Source of the DNA: an uncultured Dokdonia sp.
GTDB lineage: Bacteria > Bacteroidota > Bacteroidia > Flavobacteriales > Flavobacteriaceae
DNA: 64,000 nt
Assembly: GCF_947496725.1 (NCBI RefSeq)
Contig: NZ_CANMDS010000002.1
Span: forward strand, 586,345 to 650,344
Reading direction: 5' to 3'
Made by a program: the position numbers and the translations under genes. The notes under the pieces are model-generated. The model did no database searches, was not told where the DNA came from, and worked only from the letters and a program-made list of their open reading frames with translations. Every line of letters starts with the position of its first letter. Within the stretch, counting starts at the first letter, position 1. Positions 35,482 to 43,996 of this stretch are shown here, in pieces.

Positions 35482-37095
35482 ATGGTCGCAGATAGCTTAG
35501 CATCGAAGACACTCTCATTAGAAAAAATTGGCATAAAAAATGCCAAAATCAACTACCAACTTTCTCCCGAAAAACTACATCAAATTGCTGTAGAAAATGA
35601 TATGGGTAAAACCGCATCATCTGGCGCTCTCGCTGTAAACACAGGTAAGTTTACAGGTAGATCTCCTATGGATCGTTTTATCGTAAGGGACGCAAAAACA
35701 GAAGATAAAGTCTGGTGGGGAGATATAAACCTCCCCTTTGGAGAAGAGGCGTTTGCAAAACTTAAAACAAAAGTTGCAAACTATCTCTCAGAAAAAGAAA
35801 TCTACGTGCGTGATAGTTATGCGTGTGCAGATAAAGATTACAAACTCAACATACGCGTTGTAAACGAGTACCCTTGGTCTAATATGTTTGCATATAATAT
35901 GTTTCTTAGACCTACAGAAGAGGAGCTTAAAGGATTTGACCCAGAGTGGACTATCTTAAACGCACCGGGCTTTCTAGCAGATCCAGCTGTAGATGGCACA
36001 CGCCAGAGCAACTTTGCGATATTATCTTTTACAGAAAAAACCATCATTATAGGGGGTACAGGTTACACAGGTGAGATTAAGAAAGGAATCTTCTCTGCAC
36101 TTAACTTTATACTTCCTGTAGAGAAAGAGACATTACCTATGCACTGTAGTGCAAACGTAGGTGATAACGGTGAGACTGCTATCTTTTTTGGACTTTCTGG
36201 AACAGGTAAAACCACACTCTCTGCAGACCCTGAGCGCAAGCTTATAGGTGATGATGAGCACGGGTGGACTAAAGATAACACCATCTTTAACTTTGAGGGT
36301 GGCTGTTATGCAAAAGTGATTAACCTCTCTGCCGAAAATGAACCAGATATCTACAATGCTATAAAGCCAGGAGCCATTCTAGAGAATGTCATACTAGATG
36401 AGCAAGGTAATGTAGCTTTTGAAGATACATCTATCACACAAAACACACGTGTAAGTTACCCTATAGATCACATTGAGAACATACAGGTACCATCACTAGG
36501 TAAAAATCCAAAAAATATCTTCTTCCTTACGGCAGATGCCTTTGGAGTACTACCTCCTATCTCTAAGCTCACACCAGGTCAAGCGGCATACCACTTTATA
36601 AGTGGGTATACTGCAAAGGTTGCTGGTACAGAAGCAGGAGTAAATGAGCCTGTACCATCATTTTCAGCGTGTTTTGGAGCGCCATTTATGCCGCTTCACC
36701 CTACAAAATATGCAGAGATGCTTAGTAAGAAAATGACAGAGGCTGGAGTAAACGTATGGCTTATCAATACAGGGTGGACCGGCGGACCTTACGGAGTAGG
36801 ATCACGTATGAAGTTAAAGTACACGCGTGCAATGATTAAAGCTGCGATGGAAGGTAAGTTACCACAAGAAACTACGCACGATGACTATCACATACACTCA
36901 GTTTTTGGACTAGCACAACCACGTACGTGTCCAGGAGTGCCTACAGAAGTATTGAGCCCACGCGCAACGTGGAATAATGACAAAGGTTATTATGAAACGG
37001 CAAACAAGCTCGCAAGATCTTTTAAAGAAAACTTCAAGCAGTTTGAAGCATTTGCAAGTGAAGAGATTATGAATGGACAGCCACCATTAGGCTAG
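35482..37095 (+). CDS. pckA: Phosphoenolpyruvate carboxykinase (ATP)
   Basis: A 537-aa enzyme turning oxaloacetate and ATP into PEP and CO2, first step of gluconeogenesis. TGKFTGRSPMDRFIV near residue 55, NVGDNGETAIFFGLSGTGKTTLS (kinase-1a P-loop, about 237-245), IGDDEHGWT (metal Asp), and PYGVGSRMKLKYTRAM. ATP-type rather than GTP-type. Monocistronic, with a -7 box and a terminator. Confidence 0.98.
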   Translation: MVADSLASKTLSLEKIGIKNAKINYQLSPEKLHQIAVENDMGKTASSGALAVNTGKFTGRSPMDRFIVRDAKTEDKVWWGDINLPFGEEAFAKLKTKVANYLSEKEIYVRDSYACADKDYKLNIRVVNEYPWSNMFAYNMFLRPTEEELKGFDPEWTILNAPGFLADPAVDGTRQSNFAILSFTEKTIIIGGTGYTGEIKKGIFSALNFILPVEKETLPMHCSANVGDNGETAIFFGLSGTGKTTLSADPERKLIGDDEHGWTKDNTIFNFEGGCYAKVINLSAENEPDIYNAIKPGAILENVILDEQGNVAFEDTSITQNTRVSYPIDHIENIQVPSLGKNPKNIFFLTADAFGVLPPISKLTPGQAAYHFISGYTAKVAGTEAGVNEPVPSFSACFGAPFMPLHPTKYAEMLSKKMTEAGVNVWLINTGWTGGPYGVGSRMKLKYTRAMIKAAMEGKLPQETTHDDYHIHSVFGLAQPRTCPGVPTEVLSPRATWNNDKGYYETANKLARSFKENFKQFEAFASEEIMNGQPPLG

Positions 37096-37117
37096 AAAAA
37101 CGACAGTTTAGTTGGTG

Positions 37118-37155
37118 AAAGGCGGTTTACTTAGGTAGACCGCTTTTCTTTTTTT
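37118..37155 (+). terminator. Terminator of pckA
   Basis: GCGGTTTAC-TTAG-GTAGACCGC followed by T-rich sequence. Confidence 0.85.
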
Positions 37156-37157
37156 CA

Positions 37158-37173
37158 CGCTTTCGCGAAAGCG
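37158..37173. repeat. Palindrome CGCTTTCGCGAAAGCG, perfect copy
   Basis: Directly after the pckA terminator, between convergent pckA and the EamA gene. Confidence 0.95.
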
Positions 37174-37206
37174 TTAACCTATAAGTAAAAGTTGTTTTTA
37201 CAGTGC

Positions 37207-38091
37207 TTATGCTTTTTTTCTGGCGCTATTACCTATATAAACACCGACAAGAATGATAAGGGTGGCAATAAACTGAAGCATTGTAAAGGCCTCTCCATCT
37301 AGCAGGCCCCACATTACAGATATAATAGGCATCAAGTAGGTGACAGAAGATGCAAAGACGGGATTGCTCATTTGCACAAGTTTGTTAAACATCACTTTTG
37401 CTAGTGCAGTGCCAAATATAGAGAGGATCACGATGTACCCTATAGACTGCTGTAGCGTAGCGTCTGTAGTAACGGGTAAATCAAAAAACCCAGAAATAGC
37501 GAGTATAATTGCCGCGGGTATAATGAGAAAGACAAAGTTACCAGCCGCAATAGCGATGGCAGGCACTTCTTGTAGGTGTCTTTTTATAATATTTACATTA
37601 AGTGCATAAAAGGAGGCTGCTATAATGACCAGTGAGGCATACCAATAATTTTGACCTTCATTAATTTGAGCGCCTATATAAATAAGAGCCCCAGCACCCA
37701 CAAGCCCTAGAAGCACGCCTATAAATTGCCGTTGTATAAATTGTGCACCAAAGAGTAGTATCCCAAAAATAAATGCCAATAAGGGTACGCTAGAGTTTAA
37801 AATACCTACCACAGCACTATCTATCTCTGTCTCTGCAAAGGCAAATAAAAATACAGGCAGCCCTGTGCCTAGTATACCGGTAATACCTATCCATTTCCAG
37901 TCTGATTTCTTAATCTTTTTGAGACTTTTCCACCCAAAGAGCAATAACACCGTTGCCGAAAATAAAATACGTAAAGCCCCTAGTTGCAATGGGTCTAGAC
38001 CTACAAGCCCTTTTTTAATAAGGATAAAAGAACTACCCCAGATAATGGATAATACAAAGAGATATATCCATTTTAAAGACTTGTTTGGCAT
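37207..38091 (-). CDS. EamA/DMT superfamily transporter
   Basis: A 294-aa protein with ten hydrophobic segments in two EamA repeats. IIWGSSFILIKKGL opens the first repeat, LAFIFGILLFGAQFIQRQ ends it, and VTYLMPIISVMWGLLDGE closes the second. A drug/metabolite-type exporter of the inner membrane; substrate unknown. Convergent with pckA. Confidence 0.9.
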   Translation of the reverse strand: MPNKSLKWIYLFVLSIIWGSSFILIKKGLVGLDPLQLGALRILFSATVLLLFGWKSLKKIKKSDWKWIGITGILGTGLPVFLFAFAETEIDSAVVGILNSSVPLLAFIFGILLFGAQFIQRQFIGVLLGLVGAGALIYIGAQINEGQNYWYASLVIIAASFYALNVNIIKRHLQEVPAIAIAAGNFVFLIIPAAIILAISGFFDLPVTTDATLQQSIGYIVILSIFGTALAKVMFNKLVQMSNPVFASSVTYLMPIISVMWGLLDGEAFTMLQFIATLIILVGVYIGNSARKKA

Positions 38092-38169
38092 TGCTTTGAT
38101 TTAAGAATGCAAAGGTCGGCGTTTTTAAGGTAAAAATCTAAAAGGTTTGTGAGGTAAAGTAGTGCGATA

Positions 38170-38733
38170 TTATTTACGCCATTCTATACTTTCCATAAGG
38201 TGGCGTATGTCATTTTTGAGATACATAGCTGCAGGATAGATACTATCATAGTTAGGCTTTGCATTAAAGTATATAGACCCCGTTAGAAAGTGATTTGTAC
38301 TATCTGTAATATAAAATTGAGACTGTGAGGCTGCATCTCCTTTTATATCATAAAACATCCCGTAGGCGTTTTGGGTCTCGTTTACATACTTTTCTTCTAT
38401 AATATTATCTGCTTTACGCACGTGCTCATAGGTGAGCTTTTGAGCGTCATTGAGCAATGCATTAATATTATTATTAACCTTGCGGTAGGTTAAAAAGATG
38501 CTGCCGTTTATGGTTGGGTAATCTATTACTGCAGAGCAGTCATCTTTGTAGCGTACAATCCCTAGTTTGTTGAGGTCAAAGTTATAATCACATTCGCTAG
38601 CAGTAGTCTTGTAGTTAGGCGCAGGGTATGATAAACTAAGCTGGCTCTTAGGTTTAGGCAAGGTGTCGCCTCCACAAGAAATAAGTGATATGCTTACAAT
38701 GATTAAGATGAGTATGGCTGCTGTGTTTTTCAA
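38170..38733 (-). CDS. gldD: Gliding motility lipoprotein GldD
   Basis: A 187-aa lipoprotein with lipobox SLISC (Cys20). PKPKSQLSLSYPAPNYKT, CSAVIDYPTINGSIFLTY, NAYGMFYDIKGDAASQSQFYITDST and LTGSIYFNAKPNYDSI are the GldD pattern. Required for gliding and type IX secretion in relatives. Overlaps the end of gldE by four bases, and the order ssb-gldE-gldD is the usual one in Flavobacteria. Confidence 0.93.
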   Translation of the reverse strand: MKNTAAILILIIVSISLISCGGDTLPKPKSQLSLSYPAPNYKTTASECDYNFDLNKLGIVRYKDDCSAVIDYPTINGSIFLTYRKVNNNINALLNDAQKLTYEHVRKADNIIEEKYVNETQNAYGMFYDIKGDAASQSQFYITDSTNHFLTGSIYFNAKPNYDSIYPAAMYLKNDIRHLMESIEWRK

Positions 38734-40052
38734 GATGTAATGGTAAATTTAATTTGCTTGATGCGCTTTTTATCTATAGCCTCCACAGTAAACGCATAGG
38801 TGTCATACTTTATTACCTCATTTTTACGAGGAAAGCCTCCAGATACTTCTAGTACAAAGCCAGCGATGGTTTCGGCTTCACCTTTTTTGTTTTCAAAGAT
38901 AGTGGTGTCTTCTAGTTTTATGATGCGATAAAAATCCTTGAGCGATGTCTTACCATCAAAGATCCAGTTATAATCATCAAGTTTAGAATAGATAATATTT
39001 TCATCATCAAACTCGTCTGAGATGTCTCCCACGATCTCTTCTATAATATCTTCTAGAGAGATAAGGCCACTAGTACCACCGTACTCATCTACTACGATGG
39101 CTAGGTGGTTTTTCTTTTCTTTAAACTCTGCGAGTAAGTCATCTAGCTTTTTATTTTCTGGCACAAAGTAAGGCTCGCGTATAAGTTTTGTCCAGTCAAA
39201 GTCTTTTTTAGTAAGATGTGGTAGTAAATCTTTTACATAGAGAATACCTACTATAGTATCTACACTCTCAGAAAACACAGGGATGCGGGAGAAACCATTT
39301 TCTGTAATTTCTTTAAGTACTTTTTGGTAATCGTCATCCTTATTAAGGGCAAAGACATCCATACGTGGTCGCATTACCTGTTTTGTATCTGTATTACCAA
39401 AAGATACAATGCCTTTTAAAATTTTTTGTTCCTCCTTTGTTGTGTCTTCTTCACTTGTAAGCTCTAGTGCCTGTGATAATTGATCTACATTAAAACTAGA
39501 TTTTTGTTCACCTAGCTTATTTTGTATCCACATCGTAGCAAGTCGCATAGGGCTGCTCAGTGGTGTGAAGATCATATCTAAAAAACGCAGAGGGTATGCC
39601 ATTAGCGCTGCAAACTTCTTATTGTTTCTGTTTGCATATACCTTAGGTAAAATCTCTCCAAAGAGTAATATCAAAAACGTGATAAGTACCACTTCCAGTA
39701 AGAAGCGCACGGGGATGGTAAGAATCTCTGCCGTAATATTTGCAAATATGACTTCACCCAGGCTGGCAAATAGAAGTACAATAGCAATATTTATGGCATT
39801 ATTTGCCACAAGTATAGTTGCTAGTAGTTTTTTTGGTTTGGTGAGTAATTTTTTTACCACCATCATCTTGCGATCTGCTACCAGCTCTTCGGTTTCTAGT
39901 AAGTCACTAGGTGATAATGAAAAAAAAGCTACTTCTGCACCGCTTATAAGCGCAGAGCACGTAAGCAGTATAACAAGTGCCACAAGACTCAAAATACTTG
40001 AGGTGTCAAGGGCGAGTAAAAGTATAAGTAAGGGTTCGGGATCGGGATCCAA
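38730..40052 (-). CDS. gldE: Gliding motility-associated protein GldE
   Basis: A 440-aa CNNM/HlyC-CorC-type membrane protein. Four N-terminal membrane spans (about 15-160), two CBS domains (about 200-330: MRPRMDVFALNKDDDYQ, YVKDLLPHL), an acidic VDEYGGTSGLISLEDIIEEIVGDI end of the CBS pair, and a C-terminal CorC_HlyC domain. Works with GldD; relatives in other phyla handle magnesium or cobalt. Stop and start overlap with gldD (4 nt). Confidence 0.93.
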   Translation of the reverse strand: MDPDPEPLLILLLALDTSSILSLVALVILLTCSALISGAEVAFFSLSPSDLLETEELVADRKMMVVKKLLTKPKKLLATILVANNAINIAIVLLFASLGEVIFANITAEILTIPVRFLLEVVLITFLILLFGEILPKVYANRNNKKFAALMAYPLRFLDMIFTPLSSPMRLATMWIQNKLGEQKSSFNVDQLSQALELTSEEDTTKEEQKILKGIVSFGNTDTKQVMRPRMDVFALNKDDDYQKVLKEITENGFSRIPVFSESVDTIVGILYVKDLLPHLTKKDFDWTKLIREPYFVPENKKLDDLLAEFKEKKNHLAIVVDEYGGTSGLISLEDIIEEIVGDISDEFDDENIIYSKLDDYNWIFDGKTSLKDFYRIIKLEDTTIFENKKGEAETIAGFVLEVSGGFPRKNEVIKYDTYAFTVEAIDKKRIKQIKFTITS

Positions 40053-40074
40053 AGGTTCAAAAATTTAAATTAAC

Positions 40075-40563
40075 TTAAAATGGCAAATCATCTACATCAC
40101 TAGTGTCTGTAGTAGGTTGCGCAGGTTGAGATGGTTGATTTGTATTATAAGGTTGCGCTTTAGGCTGTGCTGGTTGAGCAGCTTGTCTTGGTTGCTGGGC
40201 TTGCTGCCCTTGCCCTTGACTCTCGCCTTTAGGTGTTAAGAAGGTAAACTCTTGACACTGTATCTCTGTAGAGTAGCGGTCCATACCTTTATCATCTGTC
40301 CACTTGCGAGTTTTAAGGCGACCTTCTACATATACTTTATCACCTTTTTTTAGATATTTCTCGCAGATTTCGGCAGCTTTATTACGCACAACAATGTTGT
40401 GCCACTCAGTGTTACTTACGCGCTCTCCCGTGGTACGGTTTACATACTCCTCGTTAGTCGCTAGAGGAAATCTTCCTATACAATTACCTCCTTCAAAGTA
40501 ATTCATCTTTACGTCATCTCCGGTGTGACCTATTAAGATCACTTTATTGATAGTTCCTGCCAT
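40075..40563 (-). CDS. ssb: Single-stranded DNA-binding protein
   Basis: A 162-aa SSB: OB fold in residues 1-105 (INKVILIGHTGDDVKMNYF, NTEWHNIVVRNKAAEICEKYL), a Gln/Pro-rich linker, and the acidic protein-binding tail DVDDLPF. It stands in front of gldE with a 22-base gap, a conserved neighbourhood. Confidence 0.97.
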   Translation of the reverse strand: MAGTINKVILIGHTGDDVKMNYFEGGNCIGRFPLATNEEYVNRTTGERVSNTEWHNIVVRNKAAEICEKYLKKGDKVYVEGRLKTRKWTDDKGMDRYSTEIQCQEFTFLTPKGESQGQGQQAQQPRQAAQPAQPKAQPYNTNQPSQPAQPTTDTSDVDDLPF

Positions 40564-40603
40564 AGTATCAAATGTAATAAATATTGCGATGCAAGGCGGT
40601 TAT

Positions 40604-40616
40604 GCTTTCGCGAAAG
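40604..40616. repeat. Partial palindrome copy
   Basis: GCTTTCGCGAAAG, 40 bases upstream of the ssb start. Confidence 0.85.
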
Positions 40617-40697
40617 TTTACCAAAACACACTTGTATCATATAAAGGCCATAGTGTTCTAATCTCCTTAACTAACAGTGATACCTCACAACAAGACA

Positions 40698-40732
40698 TAA
40701 AAAATCCCTAAAAGAACCACCTTTTAGGGATT
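40698..40732 (-). terminator. Terminator of the small secreted protein gene
   Basis: Minus strand AATCCCTAAAAG-GTGGTT-CTTTTAGGGATT followed by T6. Confidence 0.88.
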
Positions 40733-40775
40733 AAACTAAGCATACTAATTTTTACACAAAATAAACTAGTCTTGT

Positions 40776-41114
40776 TTATCCGATAACCACCTCTTTGGTG
40801 TAACTCTTGTCACCGTCTTTTACTTTTACATAATACGTACCCTTGAAAGCTTTAGTAAAGTTAAAAGCCTTGTGTACCGTTTTTGTCTCTTCAATAGTTT
40901 CTGTAAAAACAATACGTCCCATTGCGTCACGTACTACTACATTTACCGGGCTTTGGTCAAGATTAAGTAGGTTAAGATACACGACCTCTCCGTCTGTTTT
41001 TAAAACTAAGCTCTCTGCAGATGTCTTAGGAGGATTATTTAATCCTGTAGCATTAACTTGAATGCTTGTTACTAAAATTGCAAAGGCTGCTAGTAATTTG
41101 ATTGCATTTTTCAT
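40776..41114 (-). CDS. Small secreted protein with a type IX sorting-tail-like fold
   Basis: A 112-aa protein. Signal peptide (AFAILVTSIQVNA), then ~85 residues of beta structure: VVYLNLLNLDQSPVNVVVRDAMGRIVF and KGTYYVKVKDGDKSYTKEVVIG. The pattern resembles the C-terminal sorting domain (Por secretion tail) or DUF3244, here almost alone without a cargo. Monocistronic, with -7 box and terminator. Confidence 0.7.
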   Translation of the reverse strand: MKNAIKLLAAFAILVTSIQVNATGLNNPPKTSAESLVLKTDGEVVYLNLLNLDQSPVNVVVRDAMGRIVFTETIEETKTVHKAFNFTKAFKGTYYVKVKDGDKSYTKEVVIG

Positions 41115-41156
41115 AATATTTCAATTTAAAAGATTGATTTCTAATTTTTTACACTG

Positions 41157-41164
41157 CAAACATA
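41157..41164 (-). promoter_or_regulatory. -7 box of the small secreted protein gene
   Basis: TATGTTTG on the minus strand, 43 bases before the ATG. Confidence 0.5.
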
Positions 41165-41290
41165 CGGTCGATTATAAGTTTCTACTACACGCATATTTTC
41201 AAATATATGTGTGTAATTAACACGGTAATGTGTTAATAAATCATAAAATGTTAATTTAGCACATAATTGAGGTAAATCTCTAGTGATGTA

Positions 41291-41314
41291 AGGTTTTAAA
41301 CCTATTTAATTTTG
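41291..41314 (+). promoter_or_regulatory. Promoter of the AraC-type regulator with inverted repeat
   Basis: -7 box TAATTTTG (41307-41314). Just upstream lies a perfect AGGTTT-T-AAACCT inverted repeat (41291-41303), a candidate autoregulatory site. Confidence 0.5.
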
Positions 41315-41334
41315 CCTCGTAAAGCAGTTCTACT

Positions 41335-42207
41335 ATGATTTTGCAAAAACCTACTTTTGAGTCTATTTCTCCAGATTTTGGAACCTCGTTTGCCTACCAG
41401 AAGTTTGATGAGCGCACTACAAACGTTAATAATGTGTGGCATTATCATCCCGAGATAGAGCTCGTTTTTGTAAACGGGGGTACAGGGAGAAGGCAGGTTG
41501 GGAGTAACGTGTCTTATTATACCTGGGGAACACTTATAATAGTAGGGAGTAATTTACCTCACTGTGGTTTTACAAATGAGGATACAGGTAACAGCTGTGA
41601 GACCGTCATACATATGAAACCCGATTTTTTAGGAGCAGACTTCTTTAATATTCCAGAGATGGCAAATATTAAAAGACTACTACACGTAGCAAATCGTGGG
41701 ATTGTGTTTTCTGGAGAGACAAAGGCGAGAGTAGGGGCGATGATGGAAGCAATGGAGCATCAAACAGATTTTGAACGTCTAGTATCACAACTCAACATCC
41801 TAAGTGATCTTGCTCAGACAGAAGAATATAGAATTCTCAATGCAGATGGCTTCTCGTTACTCTCAGATGTAAAAGATAACGACCGCATTAATCTCGTATT
41901 TAATTATGTGAAGACTAATTTTAAGGAAGAAATCCCACTAGAAGATATGGCAGATCTTACTAACCTTACCATCCCGAGTTTTTGCCGTTTCTTTAAAAAG
42001 ATTACAAATAAAACCTTTACCCAGTTTGTAAATGAGTATCGCCTCGTACACGCGTCAAAATTACTAGCAGAGCAACCCCTTAGTATTACAGAGGTATGTT
42101 TTGCAAGCGGGTTTAATAATTTCTCTCACTTTAATAAAAAATTTAAGGCCTTTGTGGGGCAAAATCCTTCAGAGTATAGAAAAGAGCTTAGAACCGTACT
42201 AGAGTAA
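41335..42207 (+). CDS. AraC family transcriptional regulator
   Basis: A 290-aa regulator. N-terminal cupin-like sensor (WHYHPEIELVFVNGGTG), C-terminal double helix-turn-helix (LEDMADLTNLTIPSFCRFFKKITNKTF and ITEVCFASGFNNFSHFNKKFKAFVGQNPSEYR). Probably sugar-responsive like other cupin-AraC proteins, though the ligand is unknown. Tail-to-tail overlap with mutY of nine bases. Confidence 0.92.
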   Translation: MILQKPTFESISPDFGTSFAYQKFDERTTNVNNVWHYHPEIELVFVNGGTGRRQVGSNVSYYTWGTLIIVGSNLPHCGFTNEDTGNSCETVIHMKPDFLGADFFNIPEMANIKRLLHVANRGIVFSGETKARVGAMMEAMEHQTDFERLVSQLNILSDLAQTEEYRILNADGFSLLSDVKDNDRINLVFNYVKTNFKEEIPLEDMADLTNLTIPSFCRFFKKITNKTFTQFVNEYRLVHASKLLAEQPLSITEVCFASGFNNFSHFNKKFKAFVGQNPSEYRKELRTVLE

Positions 42208-43248
42208 CTTCTCTATAAAATTTCCTATCAGCACTGGTACAGGCAGCTCGGTGATTCTATTTATAGGTGTGGCATTATCAGTAATTTCATCTACCGTTAC
42301 TATCCAGAATGTGGTGTGTAGATGCTGGTGTGACAGTTTATGCACAATAGGTGTGTCATTATATCTATCAATATCATTTATAACCAGACCTTGTAATAAG
42401 GAGTGGTTTTTTACGCTTTCGCGAAAGCGGTCTTCTTCCCCCTCTTGCAGCGCCGCAAGTTCTTCTATAACCGGAAACTCATACAGTCCCTGCCAGATGC
42501 CCTTGCCCGTGCGTTGCTTTATGATAGTTTGCTCTTGCTTATCTTTAATATATAGGTAGTGGAAATATTTGTGCTTCACCTTAGTCTTCTTAAGCTTCAC
42601 AGGAAGCTCAGATACTTTATTTTGTTGTAGCGCCACACAACTGTCATTATATATACAGTGCAAGCAGTAAGGGTTTTGAGGTTTACATTGTATCGCCCCA
42701 AACTCCATTATAGCCTGGTTAAAATCTGCAGGGCGGTCTTCATTAATAAGTTCTTGTGCCAGTGCTTTAAACTCTTTTACTCCGGCAGTACTATTTATAG
42801 GAGTGTCTATGCCGTATACTCTAGATAGCACTCTATACACATTGCCATCTACTACGGCAGTAGGCTCATTAAAGCATATGCTTGCAATGGCACTGGCCGT
42901 ATAATCTCCTACACCTTTAAGTTTTTTAATCTCCTCATAGGTGCTAGGAAAAACGCCATCCATCTCTTCTACAATCATTTTTGCACTTGCGTGCAGGTTG
43001 CGACCACGAGAATAGTAGCCTAGACCTTGCCATAATTTAAGTACTTCTTCTTCTGTGGCTTGAGCAAGATCTTGTACTGTGGGAAAGGCTTCTGTAAAGG
43101 CGATATAATACGGTAATCCTTGCGCTACGCGCGTTTGCTGAAGAATAATTTCTGAGAGCCAGATGTGGTAAGGATGGGTGGTATTGCGCCACGGCATATC
43201 GCGCTTGTGTTCTAAATACCAGGCAATGAGTTTGTTAGAAAAAGACAA
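42199..43248 (-). CDS. mutY: A/G-specific adenine glycosylase MutY
   Basis: A 349-aa base-excision enzyme removing A opposite 8-oxoG. SEIILQQTRV (catalytic Glu), helix-hairpin-helix LKGVGDYTASAIA, VVDGNVYRVL (catalytic Asp), and a 4Fe-4S cluster C-x6-C-x2-C-x5-C (CKPQNPYC-LHC-IYNDSC). The C-terminal NUDIX-like domain reads 8-oxoG. Palindrome at 42414 writes RFRES in this domain. mutY close to ssb and gldE is a common arrangement. Confidence 0.96.
   Translation of the reverse strand: MSFSNKLIAWYLEHKRDMPWRNTTHPYHIWLSEIILQQTRVAQGLPYYIAFTEAFPTVQDLAQATEEEVLKLWQGLGYYSRGRNLHASAKMIVEEMDGVFPSTYEEIKKLKGVGDYTASAIASICFNEPTAVVDGNVYRVLSRVYGIDTPINSTAGVKEFKALAQELINEDRPADFNQAIMEFGAIQCKPQNPYCLHCIYNDSCVALQQNKVSELPVKLKKTKVKHKYFHYLYIKDKQEQTIIKQRTGKGIWQGLYEFPVIEELAALQEGEEDRFRESVKNHSLLQGLVINDIDRYNDTPIVHKLSHQHLHTTFWIVTVDEITDNATPINRITELPVPVLIGNFIEKLL
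42414..42429. repeat. Palindrome CGCTTTCGCGAAAGCG, perfect copy
   Basis: Inside mutY, read as RFRES. Confidence 0.95.
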
Positions 43249-43308
43249 TGTAAAATAGGGTTTTATACAAAGCTAGATGTTATGTGTCTATTTTTTAAAA
43301 GATTATGT

Positions 43309-43340
43309 TTGATTCTTTGATATTTTAATTCCTATATTTG
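43309..43340 (+). promoter_or_regulatory. Promoter of the HU gene
   Basis: TTG (43309-43311), 21-base spacer, TATATTTG (43333-43340), 38 bases before the ATG. Confidence 0.75.
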
Positions 43341-43377
43341 CAGTCTTGAATTTTAACCCCCTAATATATTTGACATT

Positions 43378-43668
43378 ATGACTAAAGCTGATATCGTAGC
43401 GAAAGTTTCTGAGAAACTTGGTATCGAAAAGAACGACGTACAAGCGACTATTGAATCTTTTATGGAGGAAGTAAAAACTTCATTAGAAGGAGGAGATAAC
43501 GTGTACTTAAGAGGATTCGGTAGCTTTATAATCAAAACTAGAGCCGAGAAGACTGGTAGAAATATTTCAAAAAATACAACTATCAAGATTCCAGCACATA
43601 ATATTCCAGCGTTCAAGCCTGCTAAAGTATTTGTAGAAGGTGTAAAAACGAACGTTAGTGTAGACTAA
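43378..43668 (+). CDS. HU family DNA-binding protein
   Basis: A 96-aa nucleoid protein. TKADIVAKVSEKLG at the start, LRGFGSFIIKTRAEKTGRN (beta arm with the conserved Gly-Phe-Gly), and NIPAFKPAKVF near the C-terminus. Strong promoter. Upstream of the tiny basic protein and the RNase E/G gene, a conserved Bacteroidetes order. Confidence 0.97.
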   Translation: MTKADIVAKVSEKLGIEKNDVQATIESFMEEVKTSLEGGDNVYLRGFGSFIIKTRAEKTGRNISKNTTIKIPAHNIPAFKPAKVFVEGVKTNVSVD

Positions 43669-43695
43669 TAAGTAATATTTTAAACTATCATTTTT

Positions 43696-43788
43696 ATGCC
43701 AAGCGGTAAAAAAAGAAAAAGACACAAGGTAGCGACTCACAAACGTAAGAAAAGACGTAGAGCAAATCGCCACAAGAAGAAAAAGTAG
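43696..43788 (+). CDS. 30-aa highly basic ribosomal-type protein (candidate bL38)
   Basis: ATG at 43696, TAG at 43786; 30 residues, MPSGKKRKRHKVATHKRKK then RRRANRHKKKK, over half Lys/Arg. It lies 27 bases after the HU stop and in front of RNase E/G, and is conserved in this place in many Bacteroidetes as I recall. Such composition suggests a ribosomal or nucleic-acid-binding protein. It is not THX. A Bacteroidetes-specific ribosomal protein, bL38, has been reported from the Flavobacterium johnsoniae ribosome; I suspect identity but cannot verify it. Confidence 0.75.
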   Translation: MPSGKKRKRHKVATHKRKKRRRANRHKKKK

Positions 43789-43806
43789 TCTTAAGACTAC
43801 TTTTTC
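43781..43806 (+). terminator. Terminator overlapping the end of the 30-aa gene
   Basis: AAAAGTAGTC-TTAA-GACTACTTTT then T-rich. It includes the stop codon of the gene. Confidence 0.85.
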
Positions 43807-43996
43807 TTTTATTACACCCTAAGGGTGCAATAACGCGTTCTTTGACATCGCAATAACAGCACTATCTTCTACCTAAGATACGTCATTATTGCAACGGTAT
43901 TTATTACACACAGTATGTAAACACATACACTATACACCTGTGATAAATTAAAAGTATCAACCATCCCGATTTATATTGGGATAAAATTACTACAAC

